DNA from: Bremerella volcania
GTDB lineage: Bacteria > Planctomycetota > Planctomycetia > Pirellulales > Pirellulaceae
Assembly: GCF_007748115.1 (NCBI RefSeq)
Contig: NZ_CP036289.1
Location: forward strand, 6,432,183-6,496,182
Direction of reading: 5' to 3'
Length of the DNA: 64,000 bases
The position numbers were made by a program, and so were the translations under genes. The notes under the pieces were generated by a model that was not told where the DNA came from, did not search any database, and worked only from the letters and a program-made list of their open reading frames with translations. Numbering within the stretch: position 1 is the first letter of the stretch; every line of letters starts with the position of its first letter. This document shows positions 44,923 through 53,159 of this stretch, one piece after another.

Positions 44923-45315
44923 ATGCGCGCTTCGATTGCTGCCTTTCTGTTCGTCGCTTTCGCGATAAGTCTTCCGGGATGCACAGCATCGGAAGAGCAT
45001 CCCAAGTATCCCGTGACCGGAACGGTCACCTATGCCGGCCAGCCGATTGAAACCGGGACGATCGTGTTCGATCCGGTCGACGGAGAAGGTCCTTCGGCCA
45101 TGGGTGGGATCGAAAACGGCGTGATCACGGCCGAGGTCTCGGCAGGCGAGAAGATCGTGCGGATCAGTGCCGTGCGGACGCTGGAAAAAAAAGACCAGTA
45201 TGGGGCACCGATCACCGAGTCTTACATCCCGGACAAGTACAACGGGACGTCGGATCTTCGCGAGACCATCACCTCCGACGAAAAGAACGAACTGGTCATC
45301 GACCTCAAGAAATAG
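44923..45315 (+). CDS. Small lipoprotein with beta-sandwich domain (cassette 4)
   Basis: 130 residues. Signal MRASIAAFLFVAFAISLPGC with lipobox LPGC at residue 20, then YPVTGTVTYAGQPIETGTIV, FDPVDGEGPSAMGG and a closing NELVIDLKK. Same domain pattern as the other cassette lipoproteins. Follows the cassette 4 DUF1559 gene and is convergent with the gene at 45336. Confidence 0.82.
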   Translation: MRASIAAFLFVAFAISLPGCTASEEHPKYPVTGTVTYAGQPIETGTIVFDPVDGEGPSAMGGIENGVITAEVSAGEKIVRISAVRTLEKKDQYGAPITESYIPDKYNGTSDLRETITSDEKNELVIDLKK

Positions 45316-45335
45316 CCTGCGACAGGCGAGCCTGA

Positions 45336-46073
45336 CTACGGACGGCCTGGGGCGCTGAATTGATCGTGAAACTCGGTTCCCAGAGACAGGCTCGAGAACC
45401 GCTCATGCCACGCTTGCACGTCGGTATGAACCTGCCGCATGGCCGCTTCAGGATTTTCGGCCGTGGCTTCAAAGCGCTGCGAATATTCCGACTGGCCAAT
45501 CTTGATGGCGACCGTGCAGTGAAAGCGATAGACGCGGGGTGAACTGCCCCACGATTCGAGCCGGTAGTAATTCGCCCCCAACTGATCGAGTTCGGCCTGG
45601 ATGTCTTGCGTGCCCTGGCTGATCAAACCGGACGGCTGACTGGCAGGCGCGGTCAGACGATTACTGGGCAGCGGAAGATCTTGAATCGGATCGCTCGGCG
45701 GCGAAGCGAATGCACTGGAACGTTCTTCCTGCGAGACCACCTCGGCGGGGACTTCGTAGTTGGCCGGCCGAAACTCCGGCTCCCGCGACATGGTCGGTTG
45801 CTGGAAGTCGGCCAGCTGCGTCATCGGTGCCAGGGTGGGTGCCACGGCCGGTTCAGGCGGTGCTGCCGCGGGCGCCGTTAAGGGAAAGCTCGCTGGCTTC
45901 AGCACCGGCAAGGCAGGGGTATCCGCGGCCGCTTCTTCTTCCGGCCAGATTCCTCGAAGCGCTCCTTGAACCCCCTCCGGCATGATAGCAACCACCGGAA
46001 GGCCCACCAAAAACGTAAGAACAATGAGGGAGCGAATGGTTGTAAATTCTGAATTCACAAGAACTTCTTTCAC
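45336..46073 (-). CDS. Membrane-anchored protein with Pro/Ala linker and C-terminal conserved domain
   Basis: 245 residues from the GTG at 46073, with AAGGAC 5 nt upstream. One membrane helix near residues 14-32 (IRSLIVLTFLVGLPVVAIMP), a Pro/Ala/Thr-rich linker (about 45-155), then a domain of about 85 residues: LDQLGANYYRLESWGSSPRV, YRFHCTVAIKIGQSEYSQRF, EAMRQVHTDV-like AAMRQVHTDVQAWHERF. I believe similar C-terminal domains occur in other planctomycetes, but no function is known to me. Stands alone, with the EF-hand gene's terminator upstream. Confidence 0.68.
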   Translation of the reverse strand: MKEVLVNSEFTTIRSLIVLTFLVGLPVVAIMPEGVQGALRGIWPEEEAAADTPALPVLKPASFPLTAPAAAPPEPAVAPTLAPMTQLADFQQPTMSREPEFRPANYEVPAEVVSQEERSSAFASPPSDPIQDLPLPSNRLTAPASQPSGLISQGTQDIQAELDQLGANYYRLESWGSSPRVYRFHCTVAIKIGQSEYSQRFEATAENPEAAMRQVHTDVQAWHERFSSLSLGTEFHDQFSAPGRP

Positions 46074-46165
46074 GTAGGTCCTTCTACTGACGTCCTCAAT
46101 CGTAAACCACTCTGGCGATCTGGGAAATAGGGATTTAACCGTGCTCGCCAGCTGGCATGCGCGCA

Positions 46166-46200
46166 TAAAAAAACCGGTCGCCTGAATCCAGGCGGCCGGT
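46166..46200 (-). terminator. Intrinsic terminator of the EF-hand gene
   Basis: On the minus strand ACCGGCCGCCTG, loop GATT, CAGGCGACCGGT with one mismatch or G-U pair, then TTTTTTT. Located 69 nt after the EF-hand gene's stop. Confidence 0.88.
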
Positions 46201-46268
46201 CTCCGGAACGGAGTTCTCTGCAAGTCGTACTCTTTCGAGTGGCACTACGACTCGCAAGCGGGGAAAGC

Positions 46269-47159
46269 TTAAGCGTCGTCGTTGTCGCGTTCTCGTTCGC
46301 GACGTTCGCCATCACGTTCACGATCCCCTTCGCGAGGACCGCGCGGACCACGTTCGCCGTCGCGTGGACCCCGGGCGCCTTCAGGACGATCGCCATCACG
46401 CGGGCCGCGGAACTGCGGACGACCTTCGGGGCGATCCCCTTCAGGGCGACGTTCACGCATTTCTTTCAGCGTTTCGCGCTGCTCTTCGTTGAGGATCGAC
46501 ATGAACTTCTTCTGTGTTTCTTCCTGCAGAGCGCGGAGTTCACGACGCTGGCCTTCGGAAAGTTCCAGGCGTTCCAGGACGAACGGAGGAATCATCATCA
46601 TGCCGCCGAATTGAGGACCACCGGCACCAGCTTCGGGACGTGGGCCTGGACGATCGCCGTCGCGTGGAGGACCTGGGCGATCCCCTTCACGTCGTTCGCC
46701 GTCGCGTGGACCGCGTGGACCCCGTTCGCCATCGCGCGGAGGACCGGGACGATCCCCTTCGCCACGACGCATTTCAGGGCGATCACCTTCGCCGCGCGGT
46801 GGACCAGGTCGATCGCCTTCACGTGGTGGGCCTGGACGATCACCAGGACCTCGGCTGAAGGCCTTCATCAGTTCTTCCTTGGTGGTGGCGCCATCCTTGT
46901 CGGCATCGGCACGTTCGACCATGGCAGCTCCGCGGCCTTCGCCCGCTTCTTCCTTGGTGATCTTGCCATCTTTGTCTTTATCGAGGGCATTCATCAGGCG
47001 CTCGATCATTTGTTCTGGGTTGAACTCGCGTGGGCCGCGATCTCCTTCGCGAGGGCCACGCGGACCCCTTTCGCCGTCTTGGGCACTAACCGTGCTGAAG
47101 GCCACACCGACCATCAACAGCGAAAGCGTAGCTAAGGATTGTTTCCAAACGATCTTCAT
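46269..47159 (-). CDS. Secreted EF-hand protein with GDRPGPPR-type repeats
   Basis: 296 residues from the ATG at 47159. Signal peptide MKIVWKQSLATLSLLMVGVA, ending near VSA-Q. Two EF-hand calcium loops: Asp60-Lys-Asp62-Lys-Asp64-Gly to Glu71, and Asp85-Ala-Asp87-Lys-Asp89-Gly to Glu96; all ligand positions are filled. Then a Gly/Asp/Arg/Pro tract with units like GDRPGPPREGDRPGPPRGEG (about 105-175), a helical segment LERLELSEGQRRELRALQEE resembling Spy/CpxP-like LTxxQ regions, and another charged tail. Likely a calcium-binding envelope protein. Follows the dioxygenase gene by 78 bp on the same strand. Confidence 0.8.
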   Translation of the reverse strand: MKIVWKQSLATLSLLMVGVAFSTVSAQDGERGPRGPREGDRGPREFNPEQMIERLMNALDKDKDGKITKEEAGEGRGAAMVERADADKDGATTKEELMKAFSRGPGDRPGPPREGDRPGPPRGEGDRPEMRRGEGDRPGPPRDGERGPRGPRDGERREGDRPGPPRDGDRPGPRPEAGAGGPQFGGMMMIPPFVLERLELSEGQRRELRALQEETQKKFMSILNEEQRETLKEMRERRPEGDRPEGRPQFRGPRDGDRPEGARGPRDGERGPRGPREGDRERDGERRERERDNDDA

Positions 47160-47237
47160 GGTTCTGTTCACTCTTTGCAGAAATGGGGAGACAAGTAAGT
47201 GGTTCTATTCAACGACTGGCGCTAGTGAATTGGTACG

Positions 47238-48002
47238 TTACGAATTTTGCGGTGGTGGCCCAGGAGGACGACCGCCGGGACCTCGGCCTGGTCCGCGTCC
47301 GCCCGGAGGCGGTCCAGGCCGTCGCATGTCGCGTTCATCGGGCGTTGCCCCGAGAACGATATCAAACGAAGCGGCCAACTCGTTCATCTTCGAGTCAGGA
47401 ATCGGTTTGAAATCGGTCATCAACAGTTCGCGCTTTTCCGGATCGCGAACCTGGGCGAAAACCCCGTCCCGCTTGTTCCCTTCAAAGCCGCGAATCATCA
47501 GTTGAGTCGTCAACAACTCTTTGTCCCCTTGCTTCACCTTGATGTGAATGTGCGGCGCTGGTCGGCCAGGGTAGGGGACCGGCTTGATGGTGCGGAAGCG
47601 ATATTCGCCTTTGCTTCCGGTGGTGAACCGACCAAAGCCCTGAAAGTTTCGGTCCTGCTGATCTTGTTTTCCGCTACTGTCGCGGGTGTGCAAATAAACG
47701 GCATTGGCATCGCACTGCCAGATCTCGATGGTGGCGTCCTTCAGCGGGCTACCACTCTTGTCGAGGATGCGACCCGTCAGATGGGTAATCTGCCCCACGG
47801 CCGGCGTGGTGCTGTCTTTGATGATGATCAGGTCGTTATCCTGATCCAGCGGCAACTTATCGGGGTAAAACGGACCCTCGGTAAGAAACGGCGTCGGTTT
47901 GAGCAACTCTTCGGCAAACAGCCCCGGCGTCGTGAAAAACGCCGTGCCCATCAGCCCCATGAATGCCCGACGACTGCTACCAAAATAGGAACGGCGAAGC
48001 AT
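47238..48002 (-). CDS. Tat-exported intradiol ring-cleavage dioxygenase-like protein
   Basis: Fe(III) dioxygenase family that opens catechol-type rings. All four expected iron ligands are visible: Tyr103 (AVYLHTRD), Tyr134 (GEYRFRT), His151 and His153 (PHIHIKV). N-terminus SSRRAFMGLMGTAFF is a twin-arginine signal, so export of the folded enzyme is likely. Odd feature: a C-terminal tail of about 30 residues rich in Gly/Pro/Arg (GGRGPGRGPGGRPPGPP), absent from catabolic protocatechuate dioxygenases. No other aromatic pathway gene is nearby, so the substrate is unknown; humic or lignin-like phenols are a guess. Confidence 0.87.
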   Translation of the reverse strand: MLRRSYFGSSRRAFMGLMGTAFFTTPGLFAEELLKPTPFLTEGPFYPDKLPLDQDNDLIIIKDSTTPAVGQITHLTGRILDKSGSPLKDATIEIWQCDANAVYLHTRDSSGKQDQQDRNFQGFGRFTTGSKGEYRFRTIKPVPYPGRPAPHIHIKVKQGDKELLTTQLMIRGFEGNKRDGVFAQVRDPEKRELLMTDFKPIPDSKMNELAASFDIVLGATPDERDMRRPGPPPGGRGPGRGPGGRPPGPPPQNS

Positions 48003-48151
48003 CGAATGTTCTCTTTCTGTTCGGGAAACAAAGCGCCGAGAGCGAGACTTGCTCGTTCTCTAAAGGCATTCAACCAACGAAACGGCCGTAAGTTTCGCTT
48101 GCTACTAAAAAAGCCGTTGAAAAGCACGCGAAAACCAGGGAAACAGGGCCG

Positions 48152-49651
48152 TTACCGTGCAGTTATCCAATCCGGCTTATCACGCGTCGTTTCAAACGCA
48201 CGTGCCGGTTCATAGTGCGAGTTGACCCCTGGTGCCGGCACGCCGTTTTGCTGCATCCATTGGCGAAGCTGATGAAGCAGCTTATCGCGCACTGCTGGCA
48301 TCGTTTCGGTAAGATCGTTTAGCTCGCCGATGTCTTGGCGAAGATCGTACAGTTCGAACCAACGGCCTGGCACACATTGATGTGAAGCATCGAAGCGATC
48401 GCCGAAGAACTCGATCAGTTTGAAGTCGCCCACACGAATCGACGCACACGGCGTCAGGCCCCAGTTCAAATCGTAGATCGGACTGTACTGGTAAATGGGT
48501 CGGTCGGCGAGACGCGGATCGGCGCCTTTGGTAATGAGTTCACTCAGGTCGAAGCCATCGAGGGTTTGACTTTCTGTTGGCATGTGTCCCGCTAATTGAA
48601 AACAGGTCGGTGCCAGGTCGACCGCATGCACCGGCGTGGTAATTACTTGGCTGGCCGGCCACTTCTTTGGCCAGCTGATGATCAAGGGTACGCGAACGCC
48701 TCCTTCGTAAATCGAACCCTTGCCGGCGCGGAGCGGGGCGTTGTCGTACTCGTAGATATCGACGGCCAGCTTCGGTGCGTGGGGATGTGGCTGTTGCAAG
48801 TTGCGATGATCCAACCGCCAGTCGATGCCGCCGTTATCGCTCAAGTAAATAATGACCGTCTCTTCGTATTCCCCCAGTTGTTTCAGCCCGGCAATCAGCT
48901 TGCCGATCGAACGATCGATCGCCTCGAGCCCGGCCAGGTAGACGGCCCGATTGGGACCTTCATCGCCGTAACCTTGCTGACGGTACTTTTCTTCCAGCTC
49001 GCGCGGCGCGACGACCTTGCCGTGAATCATGTGATGGGAAAGGTAGAAGAACCACGGTCGCTCGCGATTCTGCTCGACGAACGCAAGCGTCTGATCGGTC
49101 AGATAGTCGACCCCGCGATCGCCTCCCGGCTGAAACATCTTTTGGGGAACCGCCGGCGCGGCGAAATCAAAACCAAAGTGCGCGGCGCTCTCGGGATTGA
49201 GGGCGTTGTAGTTGCCGTCAGCGCCGCTATTCAAATGCCATTTGCCGGCCATACCGGTTGCGTAGCCTGCTTGCCGCAGTTGGGCCGCGATCGTCGGTTG
49301 ATCCCGCGGAAATTGTTCGACGAACGAGATTTCCTCGACCCGCGCCCAGGGGCAACCATACCAAGGGATCACATGCCACATGCGGTGGCGAGCCGTGTAC
49401 TGACCGCTCAATAGCGTCGCTCGGGTAGGCGTGCACTGCGAAGTGACGTACGCATCGGTGAAGCGTGTGCCTGACTCGGCCAACCGATCGAGATGCGGCG
49501 TCGGCACGTGCTTGCCGCCGTAACACCCCAGCGTCGTCCAGCCTTGGTCGTCGGTCAGGATGAGCAGGATATTCGGCTGGGAAGTTTCTTCGGCCCGACA
49601 GATGGAAGCCAAGAGGAGTACGAAGACAATGGATCGCAGGAAAAGAACCAT
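48152..49651 (-). CDS. Secreted sulfatase (formylglycine-dependent)
   Basis: Hydrolyses sulfate esters, probably on polysaccharides. Signal peptide MVLFLRSIVFVLLLASICRA. The modification motif CTPTRATLLSG is present, with Cys73 predicted to become formylglycine. Metal-binding NILLILTDDQGW precedes it, and YLSDNGG and RAGKGSIYEGGVRVPL follow, as in arylsulfatase A types. 499 residues, full length. The ATG at 49651 is used; a TTG two codons upstream is possible. The maturation enzyme is not in this window. Pirellulales genomes often hold dozens of sulfatases. Confidence 0.92.
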   Translation of the reverse strand: MVLFLRSIVFVLLLASICRAEETSQPNILLILTDDQGWTTLGCYGGKHVPTPHLDRLAESGTRFTDAYVTSQCTPTRATLLSGQYTARHRMWHVIPWYGCPWARVEEISFVEQFPRDQPTIAAQLRQAGYATGMAGKWHLNSGADGNYNALNPESAAHFGFDFAAPAVPQKMFQPGGDRGVDYLTDQTLAFVEQNRERPWFFYLSHHMIHGKVVAPRELEEKYRQQGYGDEGPNRAVYLAGLEAIDRSIGKLIAGLKQLGEYEETVIIYLSDNGGIDWRLDHRNLQQPHPHAPKLAVDIYEYDNAPLRAGKGSIYEGGVRVPLIISWPKKWPASQVITTPVHAVDLAPTCFQLAGHMPTESQTLDGFDLSELITKGADPRLADRPIYQYSPIYDLNWGLTPCASIRVGDFKLIEFFGDRFDASHQCVPGRWFELYDLRQDIGELNDLTETMPAVRDKLLHQLRQWMQQNGVPAPGVNSHYEPARAFETTRDKPDWITAR

Positions 49652-49741
49652 CGACAACCAGCCAGAAAAGAGACTAGGGCAAGTGAATGGGAAGGCCCTA
49701 TTTTCCTTTTCTCAACCGGCGAAAGCAAACGGTATCGACCG

Positions 49742-50185
49742 TTACTTTTCGGATCGCGCGTCTTTGGCCATCGGTTCCGGAATCGCCAGCTGCTTGGCAT
49801 CCCGCGGATGAACCACCACCGCGATCACGCGCGTCGCAGCGCCGGTCTGGGGGTTCTTCGAAACCCGATGCAGGCACCCGGTCGGCTCGTAGAACGTTTC
49901 TCCCTGCTCAAAGACCTTGGTCGGCTGATCGTCGATCCCCAGTTCGTACTTCCCCTGCAGCACGTAACCAAACACCGGGCCAGGATGTCGATGGGGCATC
50001 CCTTCTCCCAGCGGATCCAGCCGCACCTCGACCACCGAAACCGTCGCGTCCTGCCCATCCAATTTCTCGACAATGTCTTGCGCCGAGATCGGAACAACAG
50101 TCGACTTGGCCTGGTGCTGGGCGACCAAAACGCCAGCCGTCCCCAGGAAGATGCCAAAGGTCAGGGTCAGGATGCTGCGGAACAT
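49742..50185 (-). CDS. Exported cupin-domain protein
   Basis: 147 residues from the ATG at 50185. Signal or anchor MFRSILTLTFGIFLGTAGVL, then a single cupin barrel: VVEVRLDPLGEGMPHRHPGP, VFGYVLQGKYELGI, GETFYEPTGCLHRVSKN, with three histidines and a glutamate in metal-binding places. Role unknown; small cupins may bind metal or sense a ligand. Lies 90 bp ahead of the sulfatase gene on the same strand and diverges from the oxidoreductase gene. Confidence 0.82.
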   Translation of the reverse strand: MFRSILTLTFGIFLGTAGVLVAQHQAKSTVVPISAQDIVEKLDGQDATVSVVEVRLDPLGEGMPHRHPGPVFGYVLQGKYELGIDDQPTKVFEQGETFYEPTGCLHRVSKNPQTGAATRVIAVVVHPRDAKQLAIPEPMAKDARSEK

Positions 50186-50388
50186 GAGAAACGGTTCTTT
50201 CTTGGTTGAAGACGGATAATCAGGGCTCCACACACAAGACGAACGGGCGCTGCCCGGTGTGACAGGCATGACCGGATTCTCCGAAAGAAATTTCCGACAC
50301 ATCGAGACGGTTCGTATTTCTCGAATTCCTGGCAAAAACCGACTAAACTAAGCCCAGCATCCATCCCTCCTCAAAAAGGCCTGCCACC

Positions 50389-51483
50389 ATGACCAAGCTA
50401 ACCCGACGCCAATTCACCACCACCACTGCCGCCGCCGTCGCCTCGCTGGCTGCCAATGTTCATGCGGCGGCTCCTTCTGCTGGATCGAAAATCAAGGTCG
50501 GGCAGATTGGTACTTCCCACGCGCATGCCTCCGGCAAGATGGACGCGATGCGGTCGCTTTCCGACACGTACGAAGTGGTCGGCCTGGCCGACGTGGATCT
50601 CGACCTAGCCAAGAAAGCCGTGCAGCGGAAGCCGTACGAAGGCCTGAAAGTGATGTCGATCGAGCAGCTACTCAGCACGCCGGGCCTACAAGCCGTCGCG
50701 GTCGAAACCGAAGTTCGGCAATTGGTTCCCACGGCCAGGCAGTGCATCGAAGCCGGCATGCACATTCATTTGGATAAGCCGGCCGGCGAGTCGCTGGCCG
50801 CGTTTGGCGAGCTATGCGCCGCCGCCGATGCCAACCAGCGGACGATTCAAATGGGTTACATGCTGCGGTACAACCCGGCGTTCGAGCTGCTGTTTGAAGC
50901 GGCCCGCGAAGGGTGGTTGGGGGAGATCTACGAGATCGACGCGATGATGGGCAAGCTGGCTTCCCCAGGCCTGCGAAAGGATCTGGCCCGGTACGAAGGG
51001 GGCGGCATGTTCGAGCTGGCTTGCCACTTGATCGATGCGGTCGTCACCATCCTGGGTAAGCCAGACGAAGTGATCGCTTTCACCAAGCGAACCGAAGCCC
51101 CCAAAGACACCTTCGCCGACAATCAGCTGGCCGTGCTCGATTACCCCAAAGCGACGGCCACCGTCCGCTGCAACCATCTCGACCCGTTCGGCTTCCCGCG
51201 CCGACGCTTTCAAGTCGCCGGATCCGGGGGCGCGCTCGAGATCAAACCGCTCGAGTCAGGCGAAGTCGACCTTTCACTGACCGAGCCCCGCGGCGAGTTC
51301 AAGAAAGGATCACAGCACCTCAGCTTGAAACGCACCGGAGGCCGCTACGACGGCGAGTTCACCGACCTGGCCAAGGTCATCCGCGGTGAGAAACAACTTG
51401 CCTGGGACCGCCAACATGACCTGGCCGTGCACGAAGCGGTGCTGAAAGCATCCGGCATGCCCATGAATGAGTCAGGCCGCTAG
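50389..51483 (+). CDS. Tat-exported Gfo/Idh/MocA family oxidoreductase
   Basis: NAD(P)-dependent sugar or inositol oxidoreductase family. The N-terminus TRRQFTTTTAAAVASLAANV is a twin-arginine-like signal. The Rossmann part has KIKVGQIGTSHAHASGK, VVGLADVDLDLAKKA, and the family motif HIHLDKPAGESLA (catalytic-region Lys in DKP), followed by GYMLRYNPAF and the C-terminal substrate domain. 364 residues. Export with a bound cofactor is typical of many planctomycete members. Substrate unknown. Its stop overlaps that of the convergent lipoprotein gene by 4 bp. Confidence 0.9.
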   Translation: MTKLTRRQFTTTTAAAVASLAANVHAAAPSAGSKIKVGQIGTSHAHASGKMDAMRSLSDTYEVVGLADVDLDLAKKAVQRKPYEGLKVMSIEQLLSTPGLQAVAVETEVRQLVPTARQCIEAGMHIHLDKPAGESLAAFGELCAAADANQRTIQMGYMLRYNPAFELLFEAAREGWLGEIYEIDAMMGKLASPGLRKDLARYEGGGMFELACHLIDAVVTILGKPDEVIAFTKRTEAPKDTFADNQLAVLDYPKATATVRCNHLDPFGFPRRRFQVAGSGGALEIKPLESGEVDLSLTEPRGEFKKGSQHLSLKRTGGRYDGEFTDLAKVIRGEKQLAWDRQHDLAVHEAVLKASGMPMNESGR

Positions 51484-51908
51484 TCCAACGCAAAGTCGAT
51501 CACCGTCTCTTGCTTTTCGACGGTACGCACCAGCGGCGTGGTATCGATATTGGAGTACTTGGACGGGATCAGCGGTTTGGGGATGGTGTAGCCTGGGTCG
51601 CCTGGTTCGAGGGTTGGGTCGACTTCGGAGTACCAGTTGATGATGACCTTGTTTTCGCCTGCGATCGCTTTGATTTCGTAGCTGCCGTCGGAATGGATCG
51701 CCGCGTGAGCGGAGGGCTGCGTTTCATCGATCGGATTGAACAAGATCGTACCGCCGGTCAGGTTCTTTCCTTGATAGGTGACTTTGCCGCGAACGATCGA
51801 CTCGTTCTCGTTGCCGCATCCAGCGGCGGCAACCAGGCTCATCAGCAGCAGCAACGTGCCGGCACTTTTCGTCAGACCCAAACATGATTCGACAGGTCGG
51901 TTCAACAT
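51480..51908 (-). CDS. Small lipoprotein with beta-sandwich domain (cassette 5)
   Basis: 142 residues. Lipobox AAGC near residue 31, then SIVRGKVTYQGKNLTGGTIL, FNPIDETQPSAHAAIHSDGS, YEIKAIAGENKVIINW, matching the other cassette lipoproteins. It ends QETVIDFALD. It follows the fifth DUF1559 gene by 61 bp on the same strand. Its stop codon overlaps that of the oxidoreductase gene on the other strand (CTAG shared). Confidence 0.82.
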   Translation of the reverse strand: MLNRPVESCLGLTKSAGTLLLLMSLVAAAGCGNENESIVRGKVTYQGKNLTGGTILFNPIDETQPSAHAAIHSDGSYEIKAIAGENKVIINWYSEVDPTLEPGDPGYTIPKPLIPSKYSNIDTTPLVRTVEKQETVIDFALD

Positions 51909-51969
51909 GGCCGTTTTCCCTTTTCCATTTGTTTTGGTTGGAATACGTAAGTGGAAGACGATCCGTGAA

Positions 51970-52851
51970 CTACGGCAGAGTGACCGGGTTGCCGTCGGCG
52001 CGATTGGCCAGGTTCTGCATCACCGTCCAGTTGACCGTTTGGGGAATGTAATGCACCGAGCCGTCCCCGAAGAGAAAGTTCACCCCTCGGCCAGCATGCG
52101 AGCTGCCGAAGTTGGCGTCCAGATCGCTCAGCGACGTGAGCAGTGGCGAACTTAGCGGCGACTTGAAGTTCCGAGTCGAATGATATCCCCAGCGGTAGGC
52201 CGGACCATCCATGTTGATCAGCGTCGAGTCGGTTTCGGCATCTGATCGTCGTTCGACCCGCTTTTCACCGATGGCGATTGTATTCGAGAGACCGTCGACG
52301 ATTTGCGAAAACTGCATCTTGGTGTACTGACTGAACATGCCATCGAAAAGTTTCGGATCGGTCGTGTTGCAGTGGCTCCCTTCTCCGCCAGATGAAAACG
52401 CGTAGTCTCCACGCGAGCACGTAGGCATGTAGTAACTGGTTGAGGGAGCAGCGGTAGGGCTTCGGCGGGAAGGACAGAACATGACATCCAGAAGCGTCAC
52501 GATCGCGGTCGCATTGGACGAGTGATCGACCGATTCGTCGATATTGAATTGTTCGTAGGCGGCCCCTTGCTCGAGGAACGGCATCAACGGCACAAAACCG
52601 CTCATGCGGTCATGCATCGCTGGCGTGTTGGGGCCGTAACCTCCCGCCGGCAGGTTACCAAACGTATCGTGAAAGTTGTGCAGACCCAAGCCAAACTGCT
52701 TGAGGTTATTGGTGCACTGCATTCGCCTGGCCGCCTCACGTGCTTGCTGAACCGCGGGCAACAACAACGCAATGAGCACTCCAATGATCGCGATGACCAC
52801 CAACAGTTCAACTAACGTAAATGCGCGACGGGGGAAATCTGAGGATGTCAT
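51970..52851 (-). CDS. DUF1559 pseudopilin-like secreted protein (cassette 5)
   Basis: 293 residues from the ATG at 52851 (AAGG upstream). Leader MTSSDFPRRA then [80 protein letters not shown], and a C-terminal HAGRGVNFLFGDGSVHYIPQ that varies the usual HPGG start of the H-X9-DG motif. Intact. Followed by the cassette 5 lipoprotein. Function as a secreted fibre or surface protein is presumed from the N-terminus only. Confidence 0.9.
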   Translation of the reverse strand: MTSSDFPRRAFTLVELLVVIAIIGVLIALLLPAVQQAREAARRMQCTNNLKQFGLGLHNFHDTFGNLPAGGYGPNTPAMHDRMSGFVPLMPFLEQGAAYEQFNIDESVDHSSNATAIVTLLDVMFCPSRRSPTAAPSTSYYMPTCSRGDYAFSSGGEGSHCNTTDPKLFDGMFSQYTKMQFSQIVDGLSNTIAIGEKRVERRSDAETDSTLINMDGPAYRWGYHSTRNFKSPLSSPLLTSLSDLDANFGSSHAGRGVNFLFGDGSVHYIPQTVNWTVMQNLANRADGNPVTLP

Positions 52852-53159
52852 CGGAGAGCGCCTTGAAGAGAAAAAGAAAGGAGAGCAGCACCGGACCAAT
52901 AAGTTCGCCAATGCCCATCAGCCCTCATTATTCAAAGGCCTTCGTAGCGGCGGCAATCCGAAAACGCGTAGTTATGCTCCGGTATTTTGTCAGGCCCGGA
53001 ATGGCCCGGTTCGGCCGATGAAAAATTTTTTCCGCGCGCACTATCTCACTGAAGCGCTAACCCTCTAAATTGCACGTACACCCGGCGAAGCATCACGCTT
53101 TCCGGGTGCCAAGCCCGCGTTCGCGTGGGCACGCAAACCTTCAACACACGAATAACGTC
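52852..53159. other. Divergent region between DUF1559 cassette 5 and the CPCC protein gene
   Basis: No gene supported. Contains GC-rich direct repeats of GGCCCGG (53000-53016 area) and an A/T block GAAAAATTTTTTC near 53020-53032. On the minus strand CTGACA followed by an AT-rich hexamer may be the cassette promoter. Confidence 0.45.

Noticed and set aside
46620..46860. Tandem DNA repeats as a possible satellite or CRISPR
   Set aside because: They keep one open frame encoding GDRPGPPR units in a protein with a signal peptide and EF-hands.
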